This document shows positions 32,866-42,151 of a stretch of 64,000 bases of DNA, one piece after another; position 1 is the first letter of the stretch; every line of letters starts with the position of its first letter. The translations under genes and the position numbers were made by a program. Under the pieces are notes generated by a model, which saw only the letters and a program-made list of their open reading frames with translations, was not told the origin of the DNA and did not search any database. The DNA is from Pseudomonas pergaminensis (lineage in GTDB: Bacteria; Pseudomonadota; Gammaproteobacteria; Pseudomonadales; Pseudomonadaceae), in the NCBI RefSeq assembly GCF_024112395.2, contig NZ_CP078013.2, positions 2,542,001 through 2,606,000 of the forward strand. The letters run 5' to 3'.

Positions 32866-33483
32866 ATGCCTTACTCGCGCTTGAACAAAGATGACGCCGT
32901 TGTCCTGTTGGTCGATCACCAGACCGGCCTGATTTCGCTGGTCCAGGACTTCTCCCCGAACGAATTCAAGAACAACGTGTTGGCCCTGGCTGACGTCGCC
33001 AAGTTCTTCAACCTGCCGACCATCCTCACCACCAGTTTTGAAAGCGGCCCTAACGGCCCACTGGTGCCCGAGCTGAAAGAACTGTTCCCGGACGCGCCAT
33101 ACATCCCGCGTCCTGGCCAGATCAACGCCTGGGACAACGAGGATTTCGTCAAGGCGGTCAAGGCCACCGGCCGCAAGCAGATCATCATTGCCGGCGTGGT
33201 GACGGATGTGTGCGTTGCGTTCCCGACCCTGTGCGCCCTCGATGAAGGCTTCGAAGTGTTCGTGGTCACCGACGCCTCCGGCACCTTCAACGAAACCGTG
33301 CAACAGGCCGCCTGGGCGCGCATGACAGCGGCCGGTGCCCAACTGGTGAACTGGTTCTCCGTGGCCTGCGAGCTGCAAGTAGACTGGCGCAACGACATGG
33401 AAGGCCTGGCCAACCTGCTGTCGCCACGCATCCCCAACTACCGCAACCTGATGAACAGCTACTCGGCCTTCACCGCCAAGTAA
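32866..33483 (+). CDS. Isochorismatase-family cysteine hydrolase (YcaC-like)
   Basis: This 205-residue alpha/beta protein has the nucleophile Cys116 in VVTDVCVAFP and Asp17 in LLVDHQTGL. It resembles YcaC-type hydrolases of unknown substrate more than true isochorismatases. The ATG at 32866 was chosen for its AAAGGAGTT ribosome site; the frame extends upstream into the amidohydrolase gene. It lies 23 bases after that gene and probably shares its transcript. It may act on the product of the amidohydrolase, which is an inference from adjacency. Confidence 0.88.
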   Translation: MPYSRLNKDDAVVLLVDHQTGLISLVQDFSPNEFKNNVLALADVAKFFNLPTILTTSFESGPNGPLVPELKELFPDAPYIPRPGQINAWDNEDFVKAVKATGRKQIIIAGVVTDVCVAFPTLCALDEGFEVFVVTDASGTFNETVQQAAWARMTAAGAQLVNWFSVACELQVDWRNDMEGLANLLSPRIPNYRNLMNSYSAFTAK

Positions 33484-33511
33484 GCTGCGCCACAGAACAC
33501 CGCTGAACCCT

Positions 33512-33600
33512 GTGGGAGCCGGGCTTGCCCGCGATGGCGGTGTGTCAGTTGACAGCAATGTTGGCTGACACACCGCCATCGCAGGCAAGCCAGCTCCCAC
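33512..33600. repeat. REPIN after the isochorismatase-family gene
   Basis: GTGGGAGCCGGGCTTGCCCG at 33512 pairs with the complement-type arm ending at 33600. The inner parts GGCGGTGTGTCAG and CTGACACACCGCC are perfectly complementary. Confidence 0.85.
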
Positions 33601-33664
33601 ATTTGATTTGTGGTGTAGCGACATACCCGTTATAAAAACCGCAAATGTCCACCGAGAAGCGACA

Positions 33665-34546
33665 ATGAACCCCTTCGAAGACATGCGCCTGTTCTGCCAG
33701 GTCATGGAGTCCGGCAGCTTCACCGCCGCCGCTGAACAGCTGGGCCTGTCCAAGCAGTTCGTCAGCCGCCGCCTGATCCAACTGGAAGAGCGCCTGGGCG
33801 TGCGCCTGCTCAACCGTTCCACGCGCCGTCTGGATGTCACGCCTCTCGGTCAGAGTTACTACGAATCCGCCTTGCGCCTGCTCAGTGAAGTCGAGCAAGT
33901 GGAGCAGGGCATCGCCGGGCAGAACAGCGAACCCCGTGGCACCATTCGCCTGAGTGCGCCGTTGTCGTTTGCCATGGCTCACCTGGGTTGCCTGTTGCCG
34001 CTGTTCTTGCAGCGCCATCCCCAGGTGGCGGTGGAGGTCGATTTGAGCGACCGCCCCGTGGACCTGATCGGCGAAGGTTATGACCTGGTGCTGCGCATCG
34101 GCACCCTGGAAGATTCCACCCTGATTGCCCGCCGTATCGCCAGCATTCCCCGGGTGTACTGCGCCAGCCCCGATTACCTGGCCCTGCGCGGTACGCCGCA
34201 AAAACCCGATGACCTTGCCGCGCACGATTGCCTGCCCTACGGCCATGGCCGCCAGGTGCAATGGCGCTTCAAGGGTAAGTTGCAGGCGCTGAACGTCAGC
34301 GGACGCATGCGCGTGAACAACGGCGACCTGCTGCGCGACACCGCCATCGCCGGCCTGGGCGTGACCTACCTGCCGACCTTTATCGTCGGCGAAGCGCTGA
34401 AGGACGGCCGCCTGGTTACGGTCCTCGACGAATTCGCCCCCGAGGCCCTGACGCTCTCGGCGGTGTACCCGCAACACCGGCAAAGCTCGCGGCCGGTGCA
34501 GGCGCTGGTGGAGTTCCTGCGCGAACGCCTGGCTAGCGGCTGTTGA
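33665..34546 (+). CDS. LysR-family transcriptional regulator
   Basis: This 293-residue protein has an N-terminal winged helix-turn-helix (FEDMRLFCQVMESGSFTAAA, then LSKQFVSRRLIQLEERLGVR) and a LysR substrate-binding domain. It resembles the large group of Pseudomonas LysR proteins that repress nearby oxidoreductase or hydrolase genes. The ATG at 33665 starts the usual MNPFEDMRLF. It lies downstream of the amidohydrolase operon in the same direction, separated by a REPIN, so control of that operon is possible but not shown. Its end overlaps the convergent AraC gene by 14 bases. Confidence 0.88.
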   Translation: MNPFEDMRLFCQVMESGSFTAAAEQLGLSKQFVSRRLIQLEERLGVRLLNRSTRRLDVTPLGQSYYESALRLLSEVEQVEQGIAGQNSEPRGTIRLSAPLSFAMAHLGCLLPLFLQRHPQVAVEVDLSDRPVDLIGEGYDLVLRIGTLEDSTLIARRIASIPRVYCASPDYLALRGTPQKPDDLAAHDCLPYGHGRQVQWRFKGKLQALNVSGRMRVNNGDLLRDTAIAGLGVTYLPTFIVGEALKDGRLVTVLDEFAPEALTLSAVYPQHRQSSRPVQALVEFLRERLASGC

Positions 34547-35579
34547 ACAGCTGGCGGATCAGGTTGGGGGTGCTGCCGGTCCAGCGTTTGAACGAGCGTC
34601 GAAAGTTCGCCGCATCGTTGAAGTTCAGGTACGCCGCCACCTCATCATTGCTGTAGCCCTTGACCTGGTACAGGTGCAGCGCCACCTGCTTGCGCACACG
34701 GTCCACCTGTTGTTGGAACCCGGTGTCGTGCTTGTGCAACTTGCGCTTGAGCGTCGCCGGGCTCATGGCGAAGGCGTGCGCGGCCTGTTCCAGGCTTGGG
34801 GGTTGGCGCACCTGCTCGCGCAGGTAGTCATAGAGGCAGTCGAGAAAGCTGCCAGCGAAACCCAGTTGGTCGATCTGCTCGCGGGCCTGCTGGCGCGCGA
34901 CCTGGCCGGCGGTGGCCGAGGCGCCTGGCCAGGTACGCGTCAGGTATTCACGCGGGAGGCTCATCATGTCCAGCGGTCGATCGAAACGGGTGCCTTCGCC
35001 CAAGTGCACCCAATACTGCTCGACATACCGCGGTTCGGCGTGGCTGAAACTGCACACCCACGGCAGGCGTTCGCCGCTCAGCCATTGGCTCATGGCAACC
35101 AGCGAGGTCATGCTGGCTTCCAGCAAGAAGCGCCAGTGCTCGCCGGCGCCGCAACTGTCCAGCCAGTACAGGTAGGCGTGGTGCTCATCCAACTCCAGTT
35201 GCAGGGTGACCAACGGGCTCAGCAGCACCTGTTGCTGGATCAGGATCTCCAAGGCCTGGTGCAGGTTCTGCGCATGGCCCAGGGCATGGCTGGCCGCGCC
35301 GTAATAGCCTGGCAACAGCCGCTGGCCGAACAGGAAGCTGCTGTCATCGGCATCGAGCCACTTGCGGCTGTTGCCGATCAACCCGAAAAACTGCTGCGGG
35401 CTCAACCGCGCAGTGCCGGCGAGGATGTCTTCATGAAACAACCCGGTGCCACGAAGCAGGCGATGGCTGTCGATGTCCCGGGACAAGGCCAGGTCGATCA
35501 GCGTGGCGGGCTGGTAGTGCCCGGGGATGAAGCGGCTGTCGGCTTCGTACCAGCTTGTTTTAACCGACATGTCAGGCAC
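34533..35579 (-). CDS. AraC-family regulator with Arabinose_bd-type N-terminal domain
   Basis: This protein of about 348 residues has an N-terminal domain of the kind found in OruR and similar AraC regulators (about 20-210) and a C-terminal AraC helix-turn-helix pair (about 255-345: SLEQAAHAFAMSPATLKRKL, then YSNDEVAAYLNFNDAANFRR). The first possible start is a GTG at 35579, inside the end of the GGDEF gene; an ATG at 35570 (MSVKTSWYEA) is an alternative. Overlap with the upstream GGDEF gene suggests one transcript. The effector is unknown. Confidence 0.87.
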   Translation of the reverse strand: MPDMSVKTSWYEADSRFIPGHYQPATLIDLALSRDIDSHRLLRGTGLFHEDILAGTARLSPQQFFGLIGNSRKWLDADDSSFLFGQRLLPGYYGAASHALGHAQNLHQALEILIQQQVLLSPLVTLQLELDEHHAYLYWLDSCGAGEHWRFLLEASMTSLVAMSQWLSGERLPWVCSFSHAEPRYVEQYWVHLGEGTRFDRPLDMMSLPREYLTRTWPGASATAGQVARQQAREQIDQLGFAGSFLDCLYDYLREQVRQPPSLEQAAHAFAMSPATLKRKLHKHDTGFQQQVDRVRKQVALHLYQVKGYSNDEVAAYLNFNDAANFRRSFKRWTGSTPNLIRQLFNSR

Positions 35580-36486
35580 TTTTCGCCAAGGGTTGCTTGG
35601 CCCTGGCCAGGGCCAGGTTGAGGCGCTTGAGCAAGTCGTGGGGTGGCTCGTTCAGGGCCATGACCACGGCAGTGGTCGCCGCCAGTTGCAGGCGCTCACC
35701 GTGCAGCCGGGTTTTGTGCGCCAGGCCGCGTACCGCCTGTTGCAACTCCAGTGCGAGTTCCTTGGCCTGGCGCTCGCCGGTGTTGGGCAACAGCACCACA
35801 AAACGGTCACCGGCCAGGCGACACAGCAGGTCCTGGCGGCGCAGGTTGAGCAGCAGCAAATGGCTGAGGGCCTGCAACACCGCGTCGCCCTCGGCATGCC
35901 CGTAGGCCTGGTTGATGGCCGCGAAGTTGTCCAGGTCCAGGGCCAGCAGCGACAGCGGTTGCTGCTGGTCGTGGCTGTCTTGCAGGCTGTCGGCCAACTG
36001 GCGCTTGAGGTAGTCGGCGCCGGCCAGGGGCGTGAGTTTGTCGAACAGCCGATGCTCGCGGAACGACCGCTCGCGTTTTTCCATCTGCGCGCTGATCGCC
36101 AGTTGTTCGCGGTGCCAGTGGTAGATACCGATGGTCAGAAGGATCATGCCCACCGGCATCGGCCCCGACTCCAGCCAGTGGTCCCAGGTGATGCTGTCGG
36201 GCAGGCGGATGAACTCATCGAGGCTATCGATCCACCAGGAGAAAAAGATGCACGACAGGCCCAGCGCCAGGTAGTTGGTGACGCGCCCGGCGGGGCGGCT
36301 TTTCAGCACCAGGCCCAGCCAGACCAGGGCGAGCAGGGCAGAGCCGCCTTCGCCGAAGATGTCCAGCCACACCCATTCGCTGACGCTTTTCAACTCGCCG
36401 CAGGCCAGGTGCAGGATCAGCCCGAGGTTGGCGGCGATCAGCAACAGGGAGAGTTTCCAGCGATGTGGCTTGAGCACGGAAAACAT
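35572..36486 (-). CDS. Membrane protein with degenerate GGDEF domain
   Basis: This 304-residue protein has about four N-terminal hydrophobic helices (residues 10 to 125), a short linker and a C-terminal GGDEF-like domain (about 150-300). The active-site loop reads RLAGDRFVV (bases about 35804-35822) instead of the usual GGDEF, so the metal-binding Glu is replaced by Arg and the first Gly by Ala. Diguanylate cyclase activity is therefore unlikely; a signalling or binding role is possible. The stop lies inside the start of the AraC gene, so the pair may work together. Confidence 0.85.
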   Translation of the reverse strand: MFSVLKPHRWKLSLLLIAANLGLILHLACGELKSVSEWVWLDIFGEGGSALLALVWLGLVLKSRPAGRVTNYLALGLSCIFFSWWIDSLDEFIRLPDSITWDHWLESGPMPVGMILLTIGIYHWHREQLAISAQMEKRERSFREHRLFDKLTPLAGADYLKRQLADSLQDSHDQQQPLSLLALDLDNFAAINQAYGHAEGDAVLQALSHLLLLNLRRQDLLCRLAGDRFVVLLPNTGERQAKELALELQQAVRGLAHKTRLHGERLQLAATTAVVMALNEPPHDLLKRLNLALARAKQPLAKSA

Positions 36487-36617
36487 GGCCGCGAGTCCTT
36501 GGGCAAATAAGCGATGGGCGCCAGCACAGCAGATGGATGTGACGGTTGCGTGACGGTGGGGAGGGGTCGAATCAGCTCATGCCATACACACAATCTCCTG
36601 CCAAACACAAAACAAAT

Positions 36618-36704
36618 GTGGGAGCGGGCTTGCTCGCGAATACGGTGGATCAGCCACACATGTGCTAGCTGCAATACCGCATTCGCGAGCAAGCCCGCTC
36701 CCAC
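36618..36704. repeat. REPIN upstream of the TonB-dependent receptor
   Basis: GTGGGAGCGGGCTTGCTCGC at 36618 and its complement ending at 36704. It lies in the 389-base gap 36487-36875; the remainder must hold the divergent promoters of the GGDEF gene and the receptor, with no other recognisable feature. Confidence 0.85.
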
Positions 36705-36875
36705 ATTTTGATCGAGGTCATTTCAGCTCATTTGCTTGCCGGAACAAACTAAAAACCGCGGTTTACGTGGTTTTGCGCCAACCCCTGTCACAGAACCGTC
36801 ATCCCTCACCCCTAGCGTGCCCTCCCAGTTGCCGGGCCTCTTGCCTGGCGCCAACGGATTCTTGGGGAGGATTGC

Positions 36876-39389
36876 ATGTACAAGCGCACCGGGCTCGTCA
36901 GCTTCACGCTTACTGCCTTGGCCCTGGCGATTGCCAGCGAGCGACTCAACGCGGCCGAAGTGGCCAATACCGAGCACGTCGAAGTGGTCGGCCAGGCCGC
37001 GGCCATCGATCAGGCGTTGAAGGAGCAGCGGTCGTCCGACAGCATCAAGAGCGTGGTGCATGCCGACGGTGTCGCCCAGTTGCCGGATGAAAACGTCGCC
37101 GAAGCGGTGCAGCGCCTGCCGGGCATCAGTGTGGAACGCGACCAGGGGGAAGGGCGCTTCGTCAGCGTGCGTGGCCTGGGGCCGGACCTCAACAGCGTGA
37201 CCATCAACGGCACCCTGGTGCCGGCCCCGGAGAGCGCGCGGCGCGCCGTGGCGCTGGATGTGCTGCCCTCGGAGCTGGTGCAGTCGCTCTCCGTGATCAA
37301 GACCCTCACCCCGGACATGGACGCCAACTCCCTTGGCGGCACGGTCGATGTGCAAAGCCTGTCGGCCTTCGACCACAAGGGGCTGTTCTACACCGGCAGC
37401 ACCGAAGCCAGCTACGACAAGAACACCCGCCAGACCAGCCCGAAATTCTCCGGCGCTGCCAGTAACCGTTTCAGCCTCGGCGATGGCATCGACAACTTCG
37501 GCGTGGCAGCGGCGCTGAGCTGGCAGAAGCGTGACTTCGGCTCGGACAACGTCGAGACCGGTGGCGCCTGGGACTTCACCGACGGCGCCAAGCTCAACGA
37601 ATTCGAACAGCGCGACTACGACATCAGCCGCGAACGTGCCGGCGGCGGCCTGAACTTCGACTACAAGCCGGATGACCTCAGCAGCTACTACCTGCGCACC
37701 CTCTACAGCCGCTACAAAGACACCGAAACCCGCAACGCCGCCAGCCTCGAATTTGCCGACCCACAGGCCGCCGGCGAGCTGGGCGATGCCGAAGCCAAGC
37801 GCAAGCTGAAAAACCGTGAAGAAACCCAGGAGATCCAATCCTACGTGTTCGGTGGCGAACGCATGCTCGGCCTGTGGACCCTGAGCGGCCAGGCCGGCTA
37901 CAGCCAATCCAGCGAAGACAGCCCGGCGCACATCGCCGGCGCGACCTTCGACGGTGGCGACTTTGCCAACAGCGGCTTTTATGACAAAAACAAGCCACGC
38001 CCGATCATCGGCAGCGGCTTCTACGACGCGCGCAATTTTACCCTCGACAAAGTTGACTGGGAAAAACAGAACACCCAGGACACCGAGAAAAACCTGCGCC
38101 TGGACCTGGCCCGCGACTACGACCTGAGCGGCTATGCCTCCCAAGTGAAGTTCGGCGGCAAGGTCAGCCGCCGCAATAAGGACAACGACCTGGAAGCCTG
38201 GGTCTACAAAGACTTCGACACCCTTGGCTTCAGCGACGACCAGCTCAACCTCACCCAATTCCAGAAGGGCAGCGTCGACTATCGCCTCGGCAACTACGGC
38301 CCCGGTATCAGCCCCAGCGCCATCAAGCAGTTGATCGGCAGCCTCAACCCGGCGGACTTCTATGACGAGACCGAATCCCGGGTCAACGATTTCACCATTC
38401 GTGAAGACATCAACGCCGGCTACCTGATGAACACCATCGATATCGATGACTGGCGCTTTATCGCCGGCCTGCGTTACGAAGGCACCGAGTTTGAAGCCAA
38501 GGGCACTGGCGCCACCGATGGCGTGTTCACGCCGACCGACACCAAGCGCCGCTATCACCACTGGCTCCCGGGCCTGCATGCGCGCTACCAGATCGACAAG
38601 AACACCCAGGTGCGCGCGGCCTGGACCAAGTCCGTGGTGCGCCCGACCTTTGGCCAATTGGCACCGGGTTTCGTGATCGACGATGACGAGGCCACCTTCG
38701 GCAACCCGGACCTCAAGCCCCTGGAGTCGAGCAACCTGGACCTGGGCATCGAGCACTTCATGGGCCGCGCCGGCACCGTCTCGGCGTTCGTGTTCTACAA
38801 GGACATCAAGAACTTCGTCTACAACACCGACCTGGCGGGCACTGGCGCCTGGACCAATTTCGCCGAGGCGCATACCTACGCCAACGGCGACAGCGCCAAG
38901 CTCTACGGCCTGGAACTGGCCTACTCACAGAAGTTCGACTGGCTGCCGGCACCGTGGAACGGCCTGCTGATCGGTGCCAACACCACCTTCAGCCGCTCCA
39001 GCGCCGATATCGAAGGCTTCGACGGCACCAGCGGGACCAACCGCAAGCGCACTATCAGCCTGCCCAACCAGTCCGACACCGTCGGCAACCTGATGCTGGG
39101 CTGGGAAGACGACAAGCTCAGCCTGCGCCTGTCGGCCAACTACAAATCGGCCTACCTCTACGAGTTGGCCTCGATCAACGACAAAGCCCACGACCTGCAC
39201 GTCGACGCGCAGACCTTCGTCGACTTCAGCGCGCGCTACTCGCTGACCAAGAACCTGCAAGTCAGCTTCGAAGCGCAGAACCTCACCGATGAGTCGTACT
39301 TCGTCTACACCGGCCACCGCAGCTACAACGGCCAGTACGAAGAGTACGGCCCCACCTACAAGCTGGGCCTGACCTTCACCCATTTCTAA
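36876..39389 (+). CDS. TonB-dependent outer-membrane receptor linked to phytase
   Basis: This 837-residue receptor has a signal peptide (about 1-26, ending LNA), a TonB-box-like EHVEVVG shortly after, a plug domain (about 50-165 with ENVAEAVQRLPGISVERD and SVRGLGPDLNSVTING) and a 22-strand-type barrel ending in GLTFTHF with the terminal Phe. It lacks the N-terminal signalling domain of FecA/FpvA-type receptors. The ATG has a strong GGGGAGGATTGC upstream. Directly downstream are a beta-propeller phytase and an ExbB/ExbD/TonB set, and receptors next to such phytases are known in proteobacteria. Uptake of phytate, its metal complexes or lower inositol phosphates is inferred. Confidence 0.92.
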   Translation: MYKRTGLVSFTLTALALAIASERLNAAEVANTEHVEVVGQAAAIDQALKEQRSSDSIKSVVHADGVAQLPDENVAEAVQRLPGISVERDQGEGRFVSVRGLGPDLNSVTINGTLVPAPESARRAVALDVLPSELVQSLSVIKTLTPDMDANSLGGTVDVQSLSAFDHKGLFYTGSTEASYDKNTRQTSPKFSGAASNRFSLGDGIDNFGVAAALSWQKRDFGSDNVETGGAWDFTDGAKLNEFEQRDYDISRERAGGGLNFDYKPDDLSSYYLRTLYSRYKDTETRNAASLEFADPQAAGELGDAEAKRKLKNREETQEIQSYVFGGERMLGLWTLSGQAGYSQSSEDSPAHIAGATFDGGDFANSGFYDKNKPRPIIGSGFYDARNFTLDKVDWEKQNTQDTEKNLRLDLARDYDLSGYASQVKFGGKVSRRNKDNDLEAWVYKDFDTLGFSDDQLNLTQFQKGSVDYRLGNYGPGISPSAIKQLIGSLNPADFYDETESRVNDFTIREDINAGYLMNTIDIDDWRFIAGLRYEGTEFEAKGTGATDGVFTPTDTKRRYHHWLPGLHARYQIDKNTQVRAAWTKSVVRPTFGQLAPGFVIDDDEATFGNPDLKPLESSNLDLGIEHFMGRAGTVSAFVFYKDIKNFVYNTDLAGTGAWTNFAEAHTYANGDSAKLYGLELAYSQKFDWLPAPWNGLLIGANTTFSRSSADIEGFDGTSGTNRKRTISLPNQSDTVGNLMLGWEDDKLSLRLSANYKSAYLYELASINDKAHDLHVDAQTFVDFSARYSLTKNLQVSFEAQNLTDESYFVYTGHRSYNGQYEEYGPTYKLGLTFTHF

Positions 39390-39409
39390 GCACCAACCCC
39401 GATTTGAAT

Positions 39410-39494
39410 GTGGGAGCTGGCTTGCCTGCGATGCAGACACCTCGTTGTTTCAGGCAGACCCCGTCGATGCCGTCGCAGGCAAGCCAGCTCCCAC
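39410..39494. repeat. REPIN between receptor and phytase genes
   Basis: GTGGGAGCTGGCTTGCCTGC at 39410 with its complement ending at 39494, inside the presumed transcription unit. It could reduce read-through or stabilise the receptor message. Confidence 0.82.
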
Positions 39495-39531
39495 AGTAGA
39501 TCTCCATCGTTTTTGAAGGATTTGTTTGTTC

Positions 39532-41397
39532 ATGAGAATTTCCAAGTTGTATTTGCTGCTCGCTCTAGCAACCTGTGGTCAAGCCATGGCCGCCGACCTG
39601 GCGCTGGTCCCTTGGGCGCCAAACCTGAATGCCGAAGCGGTGGCCTTCCTACCTGGCGGCACCCAGCGCCTGGCCGCCAGTACCCGCGACGGCCTGCAAC
39701 TGCTCGACAGCAAAGGCGCGGAACTGGCCCGCTTCAAAGGCAACTTCAGCAGCCTCGACACCCGTGCTGCCGGTGCCCAGACGCTCGTGGCCAGCCTCGA
39801 CAACGACCGCCAACAGGCGCTGCTGATCAGCCTCGATGCGTCCACCAAGACCTTTGGCCAGCCCCTGTACTTGCCCACCCGCGACTACCCGGTGAACGGC
39901 CTGTGCCTGTATCGCGACGGGGCATCAAACCTGTTTGTGTTCCTGGTGGGCGAAGAGGGCAAGGGCGAGCAATGGCTGGTGGGTAACGGCGCGACCTTGC
40001 TGCGCGACCCTCAACGTGTACGCGGCTTGCCGCTGCCGCCGTCGGCGCAGTTCTGCCAGGTGGATGACGCCAGCCAACAACTGGTGGTGAATGAAGAAAA
40101 CGTCGGCTGGTGGGCCTACCCGGCGCACCCTGAGGCGGACGTGAAACGCACCCCGGTGGCGCTGTTCGACAACCCCAAGCGCGAGGCTGGCGCCATGGCG
40201 CTGGTGCCGGGCGGGGTGGTGACGCTGGATCCTAAGAAGGCTCAACTGCATCTGTTTCAGCAAACCGGCGAGCGCTGGGTTGAACAGGGCAGCCTGACGC
40301 TGCCGGGCTTGAAAGAACCAGAGCAACTGAGCGTCAGCGGCCAGCACGTGCTGGTGCGGGATGACGACACCGGCAGGCTCTACCAGGGCAAACTTGACTG
40401 GAAAGCAACGCCTGTGGCCGCCGAGCCGGTAGTGCCGGAAGTCGCTGCGCTGCGCCAGACCGACCCGGTCGGTCGCCAGGGCGATGCGGCGGATGACCCG
40501 GCGATCTGGATTCACCCCACGCAGCCAGAAAAAAGCCGCGTGCTCGGGACCAACAAGAAGCAGGGCCTGCTGGCCTATGACCTCGACGGCAAGCTGTTGC
40601 AGGAACTGGCGGTCGGCCGCCTCAACAACGTCGACGTACGCCCCAACTTCAAGCTCGGCGCAACCACCGTCGACCTGGCTGTGGCGAGCAACCGCGATCA
40701 CAACAGCCTGAGCCTGTTCAGCATCGACCGTCAGAGCGGTGAGCTGCGCGAGGCCGGTGAAGTGCCGACGCCGCTCAAGGACATCTACGGTATCTGCCTG
40801 TTCCAACCCGCCAGCGGCGAGATCTACGCGATCGCCAATGGCAAGGACGGCACCTTCCTGCAATACCGCCTGAGCGCACCGGACGGCCGTGTGCAGGGCG
40901 AGCTGGTACGCCAGTTCAAGGTCGACAGCCAACCCGAGGGCTGCGTGGCCGACGACCAGCGCCAGCGCCTGTTCATTGGCGAAGAAGACGTCGGCGTCTG
41001 GGCGGTGGATGCGCGTGCCGACCAACCGGCCACGCTCACCAGCGTGATCAAGGTCGGCCCGCAGTTGCATGCGGATGTCGAGGGCCTAGCGTTGTACCAG
41101 AGCGAAAAACGCGACTACCTGGTGATCTCCAGCCAGGGCAACGACAGCTACCTGGTCGTGGATGCAGAGCCACCCTTTGCTACCCACGGTGCCTTCCGCG
41201 TCGGCCTGAATGCCGCCGCCGGTATCGATGGGGCTTCGGAAACCGATGGCCTGGAAGTCACCGCCATCAACCTGGGCGGGCCCTGGAGCCAAGGCATGCT
41301 GGTGGTGCAGGACGGCCGCAAGCGCATGCCCGAGCAGACCCAGAATTTCAAGTTCGTGCCGTGGGCCGAGGTGACCCGCGCATTGAAATTGCCGTAG
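39532..41397 (+). CDS. Secreted beta-propeller phytase, two-domain form
   Basis: This 621-residue exported enzyme releases phosphate from phytate (inositol hexakisphosphate) using calcium. The signal peptide is about residues 1-20 (MRISKLYLLLALATCGQAMA). The C-terminal half holds the beta-propeller phytase segments DDPAIWIHP, LNNVDVRPN, SNRDHNSLSLF, DIYGICLF, QPEGCVADD, FIGEEDVGVW, DVEGLAL and SQGNDSY. The first 300 or so residues form a second, weaker propeller-like region, as in known dual-domain enzymes. ATG 39532 was preferred over an in-frame TTG six bases upstream because of GAAGGA and the signal peptide. It lies with a TonB receptor and TonB machinery. Confidence 0.93.
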   Translation: MRISKLYLLLALATCGQAMAADLALVPWAPNLNAEAVAFLPGGTQRLAASTRDGLQLLDSKGAELARFKGNFSSLDTRAAGAQTLVASLDNDRQQALLISLDASTKTFGQPLYLPTRDYPVNGLCLYRDGASNLFVFLVGEEGKGEQWLVGNGATLLRDPQRVRGLPLPPSAQFCQVDDASQQLVVNEENVGWWAYPAHPEADVKRTPVALFDNPKREAGAMALVPGGVVTLDPKKAQLHLFQQTGERWVEQGSLTLPGLKEPEQLSVSGQHVLVRDDDTGRLYQGKLDWKATPVAAEPVVPEVAALRQTDPVGRQGDAADDPAIWIHPTQPEKSRVLGTNKKQGLLAYDLDGKLLQELAVGRLNNVDVRPNFKLGATTVDLAVASNRDHNSLSLFSIDRQSGELREAGEVPTPLKDIYGICLFQPASGEIYAIANGKDGTFLQYRLSAPDGRVQGELVRQFKVDSQPEGCVADDQRQRLFIGEEDVGVWAVDARADQPATLTSVIKVGPQLHADVEGLALYQSEKRDYLVISSQGNDSYLVVDAEPPFATHGAFRVGLNAAAGIDGASETDGLEVTAINLGGPWSQGMLVVQDGRKRMPEQTQNFKFVPWAEVTRALKLP

Positions 41398-41443
41398 GCG
41401 TCATCACCCGGTCATCACTTTTTAATCGAATAGGAGCTTAACC

Positions 41444-42136
41444 ATGCACGCGACGATGGAACATATGACGATCTGGGGTTTGATCAGCGACGCCAGCCTG
41501 TTGGTCAAGGCGGTAATGATCACGTTGCTGCTGGCGTCCTTGCTCAGTTGGTACCTGATCATCCAGCGCGGCAGTGTGCTGCGGCGCCTGGAGCGGCAGT
41601 TGAACGGCTTTGTGCAGCGCTTTCGTGCGGCGCCCGACTTGCAGCCGCTGTACCGCGACACCGTGCAGGCCGGCGAGGGTGGGATTGCACCGATCTTCAT
41701 CGCCGGCGTGCAGGAATACCAGCACCTGCACGGCCATGGTCCGGCCGTGCTGGAGGGCGTGGAGCGTGCGTTGCAGGTGGCGATCACCGAGCAGGAAATC
41801 GAGCTGGAAAAAGGCCTGCAATTCCTTGCGACCGTGGGGTCGGTGAGCCCCTACATCGGCCTGTTCGGCACTGTGTGGGGGATCATGAATTCCTTTATCG
41901 GCCTGTCCCAGGTACAGCAGGCCACGCTGTCCACCGTGGCGCCGGGCATCGCCGAAGCATTGATCGCCACGGCCATCGGCCTGTTTGCCGCGATCCCGGC
42001 AGTGATCGCCTACAACCGCTTCGCCGCACGCGGACAAACCTTGCTCACCCGCTACTACGCCTTCGGCAACGAACTGCAAGTGCGCCTGCACCGCACCTTG
42101 CGCGGCACGCCGATCAACCTGGCCGTGGCCGCCTGA
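41444..42136 (+). CDS. exbB: ExbB/TolQ-family proton channel subunit
   Basis: This 230-residue inner-membrane protein has three membrane helices (about 18-38, 130-155 and 170-195) and the family core around GLFGTVWGIMNSFIGL and APGIAEALIATAIGLFAAIP. It is closer to TolQ in overall look than to short ExbB proteins. With ExbD and TonB it turns proton flow into force on TonB-dependent receptors. The ATG has AGGAGCTTAACC upstream. It follows the phytase by 46 bases and is 15 bases from exbD. Confidence 0.92.
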   Translation: MHATMEHMTIWGLISDASLLVKAVMITLLLASLLSWYLIIQRGSVLRRLERQLNGFVQRFRAAPDLQPLYRDTVQAGEGGIAPIFIAGVQEYQHLHGHGPAVLEGVERALQVAITEQEIELEKGLQFLATVGSVSPYIGLFGTVWGIMNSFIGLSQVQQATLSTVAPGIAEALIATAIGLFAAIPAVIAYNRFAARGQTLLTRYYAFGNELQVRLHRTLRGTPINLAVAA

Positions 42137-42151
42137 ACAAGGAGCAAACCG

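Noticed and set aside
36723..38873. A 716-codon open frame antisense to the TonB-dependent receptor
   Set aside because: Its Val/Ala/Glu-rich composition reflects the complementary strand of a well-supported receptor gene; no recognisable domain.
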